NCBI GenBank assembly: GCA_026706505.1
Contig: JAPOYQ010000552.1
Coordinates: forward strand, 1-16,314
DNA length: 16,314 bases
Direction of reading: 5' to 3'
Source of the DNA: Gemmatimonadota bacterium
GTDB lineage: Bacteria > Latescibacterota > UBA2968 > UBA8231
Shown here: one piece after another, positions 13,681-16,314 of the stretch
How the letters are laid out: each line of letters begins with the position of its first letter
Position numbering within the stretch: position 1 is the stretch's first letter
The notes under the pieces: model-generated
The model's database searches: none
What the model was told of the DNA's origin: nothing
Seen by the model: the letters and a program-made list of their open reading frames with translations, nothing else
Translations under genes and position numbers: made by a program

Positions 13681-14826
13681 ATGAAACTGTTCTACGTCGC
13701 CTGTATTGCAATTATCGCGTTCGTCGCTTGTGAAGATAAGACCACCGTCTCCGCTACGGACGGCGATGGCACTCCCGTTAAAATTGGGTTCCTCGTCTCA
13801 GGTGATCGCACTACTTATCCGAATGGAGCTAAGATCGCGGTGGACGAAGTCAACGAGCGCGGGGGGCTGTTGGGCCGGTCCGTTGAATTGGTCATCCAGA
13901 TGGACATACAGGAAGCGGCGGCGGCTGTACAGGCTGCGGAGACCATGATCCTCACCGACGAAGTCGTCGCCCTCGTTGGCCCCAATCGCTCCTCACACGC
14001 CATTGAGGTAGGGGCCGTAGCTCAGCGTCACGGTGTGCCGATGATTACCACGGCGGCCACCAACCCAGCCGTGACCGCGGCTGGCGACTTTGTCTTCATG
14101 GCTGCTTTTACCGACCAGTTTCAAGGGCGCGTCATGGCGCAGTTTGCCAAAGAGACGCTCGAGGTAAATACAGCGGCTGTTTTGACGCAGAGCGGGGAAG
14201 TCTATACCGAGGGAATCGCCGAGTTTTTTACCGTCCATTTTAGCGGCTTTGGGGGAGAGATAGTCGCCGACGAATTCTACGAGAGCGGTGCGACGGATTT
14301 CGCCGCGCAATTGACCCCCATCGCGGCGGCGGCTCCCGAGGCGGTCTTTCTATCGGGACTGCCGCCAGAAGTCGCGCTTGTGACCAAGCAGGCGCGTGCC
14401 CTGCCGCTGCAAAACGCAGCTGGGGAACCGACGATCTTTCTCGGGGCCGATGCTTGGGACAATCCGACGCTGTTAGACAATGAGGAAGCCGCCGTGGATG
14501 GCAGCTTTTTCAGCAGCCACTTTTCGCCGGACACGGATGAACCGAGTGCGCGCGCATTTGTCGACACATACCAAGCCCTGTACGGGATTGTTCCCACCGG
14601 CGGCGATGCGGTGAGCTACGATGCGGTGCGCTTGCTTTTGGAAGCCACAGAACGCGCGGGCAGCCTCGACGCAGATGCGATCCGGCAACAACTGTTGGCT
14701 ACCGAACAGTACGCTGGGGCGACGCGCATTGCCAGCTACAACGAAAACCGCCATCCGACCAAGAGCGCGGTCATTATGACCATTGAGAACGGCGCGAAGA
14801 AGTTCTACCAGCAGGTGGATCCGTAG
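13681..14826 (+). CDS. ABC-type branched-chain amino acid/amide substrate-binding lipoprotein
   Basis: A 381-residue periplasmic binding protein of the LivJ-like type I family. MKLFYVACIAIIAFVAC is a lipoprotein signal with C17 lipidated, followed by a short linker. The mature domain begins VKIGFLVSG and shows the family's AKIAVDEVNERGGLLGR, VVALVGPNRSSHAIEVGAVA, VPMITTAATNPAVT, ESGATDFAAQLTPIAAAAPE and GDAVSYDAVRLLLEATERAG blocks. About ten residues between the first strand and first helix are missing relative to LivJ, so the ligand pocket may differ. The start is taken at 13681 because it begins the signal peptide; the frame extends upstream without homology. No LivHMGF permease or ATPase genes are adjacent, so this is an orphan binding protein that could work with a distant transporter or as a sensor component. 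Confidence 0.87.
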   Translation: MKLFYVACIAIIAFVACEDKTTVSATDGDGTPVKIGFLVSGDRTTYPNGAKIAVDEVNERGGLLGRSVELVIQMDIQEAAAAVQAAETMILTDEVVALVGPNRSSHAIEVGAVAQRHGVPMITTAATNPAVTAAGDFVFMAAFTDQFQGRVMAQFAKETLEVNTAAVLTQSGEVYTEGIAEFFTVHFSGFGGEIVADEFYESGATDFAAQLTPIAAAAPEAVFLSGLPPEVALVTKQARALPLQNAAGEPTIFLGADAWDNPTLLDNEEAAVDGSFFSSHFSPDTDEPSARAFVDTYQALYGIVPTGGDAVSYDAVRLLLEATERAGSLDADAIRQQLLATEQYAGATRIASYNENRHPTKSAVIMTIENGAKKFYQQVDP

Positions 14827-14867
14827 GGGATATGTGGATATCTGGATCGGGAATTTCCCAACGCGAC

Positions 14868-14909
14868 CTGCGGCAATTCGCCGTGGAAGCACCCTGAACC
14901 CAGCCGCAG
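14868..14909. repeat. Inverted repeat between convergent genes
   Basis: CTGCGGC at 14868-14874 is exactly complementary to GCCGCAG at 14903-14909, with a 28-nt loop that itself can form a small CGGC/GCCG hairpin with the left arm. It lies in the 92-bp gap between the convergent binding-protein and amidohydrolase genes. It may help termination in both directions, but no T-run follows on either strand. Confidence 0.25.
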
Positions 14910-14918
14910 AATGGTCTA

Positions 14919-15758
14919 TCAGTCCTGACCTTTAAAGTAGATCTCTAGAGCGTTCTTCCCCAAAATCCACGTCTTGTCTTCAGCGCTGAAAAAGGGGATC
15001 AACTCTTGCATAATGAGCAGTTCGTAAAAATTGGCCCATACCATCCGCCGCGGTCCAAAGCGGTCGTACACCCGCTCCAAAAAGGGCCATACATCGCGGA
15101 AGGGCGGTCGTTCCTTAGAAGGATTGTGCAGCGAGGTGCGGATGTACACATTGGGCCAGCGGGCTAGATCGAGCAGCGGCCCAAAGCCCTCGCTATCGGG
15201 GGCGCTGATGTCGATCATCGCCAGATGGTCGATGACCACTTTGACCCCAGGGAAGCGCTCGGCCATGGCTGCCACCTGCCCCACTTGATGCGGTGCTAGG
15301 AAGATGTTGAACACCGCCCCCAATTGCTCGGCCCGGTGCCACAGCGGATAGCTGATCTCATCACTGAGCCAGACCACGTCGCGGTCGTAGATGGGACTCA
15401 AGCGTAGCCCTGCCAAGCCCTCCTCTCGCACGGCCCGTTCCAAGCGCGCCGGATTCTCTGGATCGGCCGGATCGTGCAGCCGGTGCCCCACTAAAAGGCC
15501 GATGGCGGCAAAGCGGTCGGGATAGCGCTGTACGCAGTGGCTGGCATAGCGGTTGTCGCGGCCGTAGTAGCACACGTGGCTGATGACGACCTTGTCAACT
15601 CCATAGGTCCGCATGTGTTCGATGAGGTCTTCGGCCGACTGTTCATAGTTGGGCTTGGCGTCGGGACAGTTAGACAGACGCGGGTCGGGCTTAAATCGGG
15701 GGTCGTGGAGCACCCAGGCGTGCTCGGCACCGTTGACAATGGGGTAAGAGGCGGCCAC
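14919..15758 (-). CDS. Amidohydrolase 2-family protein with atypical active site
   Basis: A 279-residue TIM-barrel protein of the Amidohydro_2 (COG3618-like) family, which includes sugar lactonases and decarboxylases. Barrel landmarks are visible: H157 in FLAPHQVG, H178 in VVIDHLAMID, the YPDRFAAIGLL and GLAGLRLSP strands, and WILGKNALEIYF at the C-terminus. Two usual elements are altered: the first-strand D-x-H-x-H reads N9-G-A11-E-H13 (first His replaced by Ala), and the usual W-G-S-D near the end reads WANF (241-244), with Phe at the expected Asp. This makes standard metal-dependent hydrolysis doubtful. The start is GTG at 15758, the only in-frame start after a TGA; it lacks a Shine-Dalgarno sequence and lies 3 nt past a 14-codon leader ORF. 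Confidence 0.8.
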   Translation of the reverse strand: MAASYPIVNGAEHAWVLHDPRFKPDPRLSNCPDAKPNYEQSAEDLIEHMRTYGVDKVVISHVCYYGRDNRYASHCVQRYPDRFAAIGLLVGHRLHDPADPENPARLERAVREEGLAGLRLSPIYDRDVVWLSDEISYPLWHRAEQLGAVFNIFLAPHQVGQVAAMAERFPGVKVVIDHLAMIDISAPDSEGFGPLLDLARWPNVYIRTSLHNPSKERPPFRDVWPFLERVYDRFGPRRMVWANFYELLIMQELIPFFSAEDKTWILGKNALEIYFKGQD

Positions 15759-15761
15759 GGC

Positions 15762-15806
15762 TCACGAAGAGGCGGAGTTGAGCGTGGACGCGTGCAATAC
15801 TCTCAT
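15762..15806 (-). CDS. Possible 14-codon leader ORF upstream of the amidohydrolase
   Basis: The frame MRVLHASTLNSASS ends at a TGA that lies one codon before, and in the same frame as, the GTG start of the amidohydrolase. AGAGG at 15817-15813 is 6 nt before its ATG, whereas the amidohydrolase GTG has no ribosome site. It could feed ribosomes to the GTG by reinitiation, or the TGA may be a nonsense mutation that shortened the original N-terminus. Evidence is positional only. Confidence 0.3.
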   Translation of the reverse strand: MRVLHASTLNSASS

Positions 15807-15853
15807 CGAAAACCTCTTGGTTGCGGAGCGAGTGCGATCCAAATCAGAGCAAC

Positions 15854-16168
15854 TCACAGTGATGCCAGCCGTTCGAAGGTATCCGGGTATTTCTGGGCCA
15901 TGAGAATGAGCGCTGCAGCCGCATCCGGTGGGCTGGATCTGCCTTGCTCCCAGCCCTCAACGGTGCGCACCGGTACGCGCAGCAGGTGGGCGAATACCGC
16001 CCTTGAAACGTCGAGCTCTTCGCGAATCCTCTTAATCATATCGGGCGTGAGTCCGGGCAGGGGCTTCGCCTCAATCTGGGTGGTCCGCAGCGTGCGCTTG
16101 CCGGATCGGTGCTCTCGAATTTCGTGCAGACCCGCAAGAACTTCGGCGGCGATGTTCCGTTCAGCCAT
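15854..16168 (-). CDS. HigA-type helix-turn-helix antitoxin
   Basis: A 104-residue XRE-like DNA-binding protein of the HigA/NadS antitoxin type. After a variable N-terminus it has LTPDMIKRIREELDVSRAVFA at about 40-60 and a helix-turn-helix spanning residues 54-74 (FAHLLRVPVRTVEGWEQGRS), followed by PPDAAAALILMAQKYPD, a C-terminal sequence typical of this group. The antitoxin neutralises the upstream RelE/HigB-like toxin and usually represses the operon. Its start overlaps the toxin's 3' end by 8 nt (ATGGCTGA), with AGGAG at 16180-16176, 7 nt before the ATG; both support translational coupling. Toxin-first order matches higBA systems. Confidence 0.87.
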   Translation of the reverse strand: MAERNIAAEVLAGLHEIREHRSGKRTLRTTQIEAKPLPGLTPDMIKRIREELDVSRAVFAHLLRVPVRTVEGWEQGRSSPPDAAAALILMAQKYPDTFERLASL

Positions 16169-16313
16169 TTTTGATCTCCTCTACGACCTTGCGCCACGCG
16201 GCCCGCTCGGCAGGCGTCAGATCGTCCTTCACGCCCTTGCCGTATAGAGTGAGTAGATAAATATGGTCCTCGGCGACATGCCAGTAGTAGATGACCCGGC
16301 TACCACCTCGCTT
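16161..16313 (-). CDS. RelE/HigB-family toxin, C-terminal part
   Basis: Partial gene running off the right edge; 50 C-terminal residues remain. KRGGSRVIYYWHVAEDHIYL followed by LTLYGKGVKDDLTPAERAAW matches the C-terminal half of RelE-superfamily mRNA interferases of the HigB2/NadS-associated type: the RGG-RVIYYW strand and the Y-K-x-x-K-DDLT motif. These toxins cut mRNA on the ribosome. The stop overlaps the antitoxin start by 8 nt. Because the N-terminal half is outside the window, it cannot be said whether the toxin is complete. Confidence 0.83.
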   Translation of the reverse strand, partial: KRGGSRVIYYWHVAEDHIYLLTLYGKGVKDDLTPAERAAWRKVVEEIKNG

Positions 16314-16314
16314 G

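Overview
The window reads as a chromosome fragment from a GC-rich, uncultured-type bacterium. The order rplM-rpsI-rpsB-tsf-frr, and the mix of PhyH-type dioxygenase, SDR, aldo/keto reductase, HpcH/HpaI aldolase and amidohydrolase genes, recall environmental lineages of the FCB superphylum such as Latescibacterota. That placement is an inference from gene content; no marker-gene comparison was possible. No rRNA, tRNA, CRISPR array, transposase or phage gene was found, and no gene-free stretch exceeds 300 bases.

Region 1 (1-4738, all + strand) is conserved housekeeping: the 3' end of ispF, a DedA-family membrane protein, then rplM, rpsI, rpsB, tsf, frr and a UbiA-family prenyltransferase. A candidate promoter precedes rplM and a strong hairpin precedes rpsB. 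pyrH, which usually lies between tsf and frr, is absent from that position.

Region 2 (4775-10611) is an accessory catabolic block. An HpcH/HpaI aldolase (+) converges on an aldo/keto reductase and an SDR (both -). The SDR is divergent from a 658-residue uncharacterised, probably alpha-helical-toroid protein, which is followed closely by a PhyH-family dioxygenase. The divergent promoter region holds an inverted repeat whose two arms each overlap a candidate -35 element. Aldose dehydrogenase-like AKR, KduD-like SDR, HpcH/HpaI aldolase and an Amidohydro_2 protein further downstream together resemble parts of a non-phosphorylating deoxysugar or sugar-acid pathway, but no dehydratase is present. 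A stand-alone 89-residue glycogen-binding (CBM48/AMPK-beta-like) protein closes the block.

Region 3 (10747-14826) holds an unrecognised lipoprotein, a doubtful small ORF, and an ECF sigma factor fused in frame to an unrecognised C-terminal region of about 280 residues. A strong Shine-Dalgarno sequence and ATG sit exactly at the fusion point. Divergent from it is an orphan branched-chain-amino-acid-type substrate-binding lipoprotein.

Region 4 (14919-16314, all -) holds an Amidohydro_2-family protein that lacks two of the family's usual metal or catalytic residues and is preceded by a 14-codon leader ORF. It ends with a HigBA-type toxin-antitoxin pair whose toxin runs off the window.
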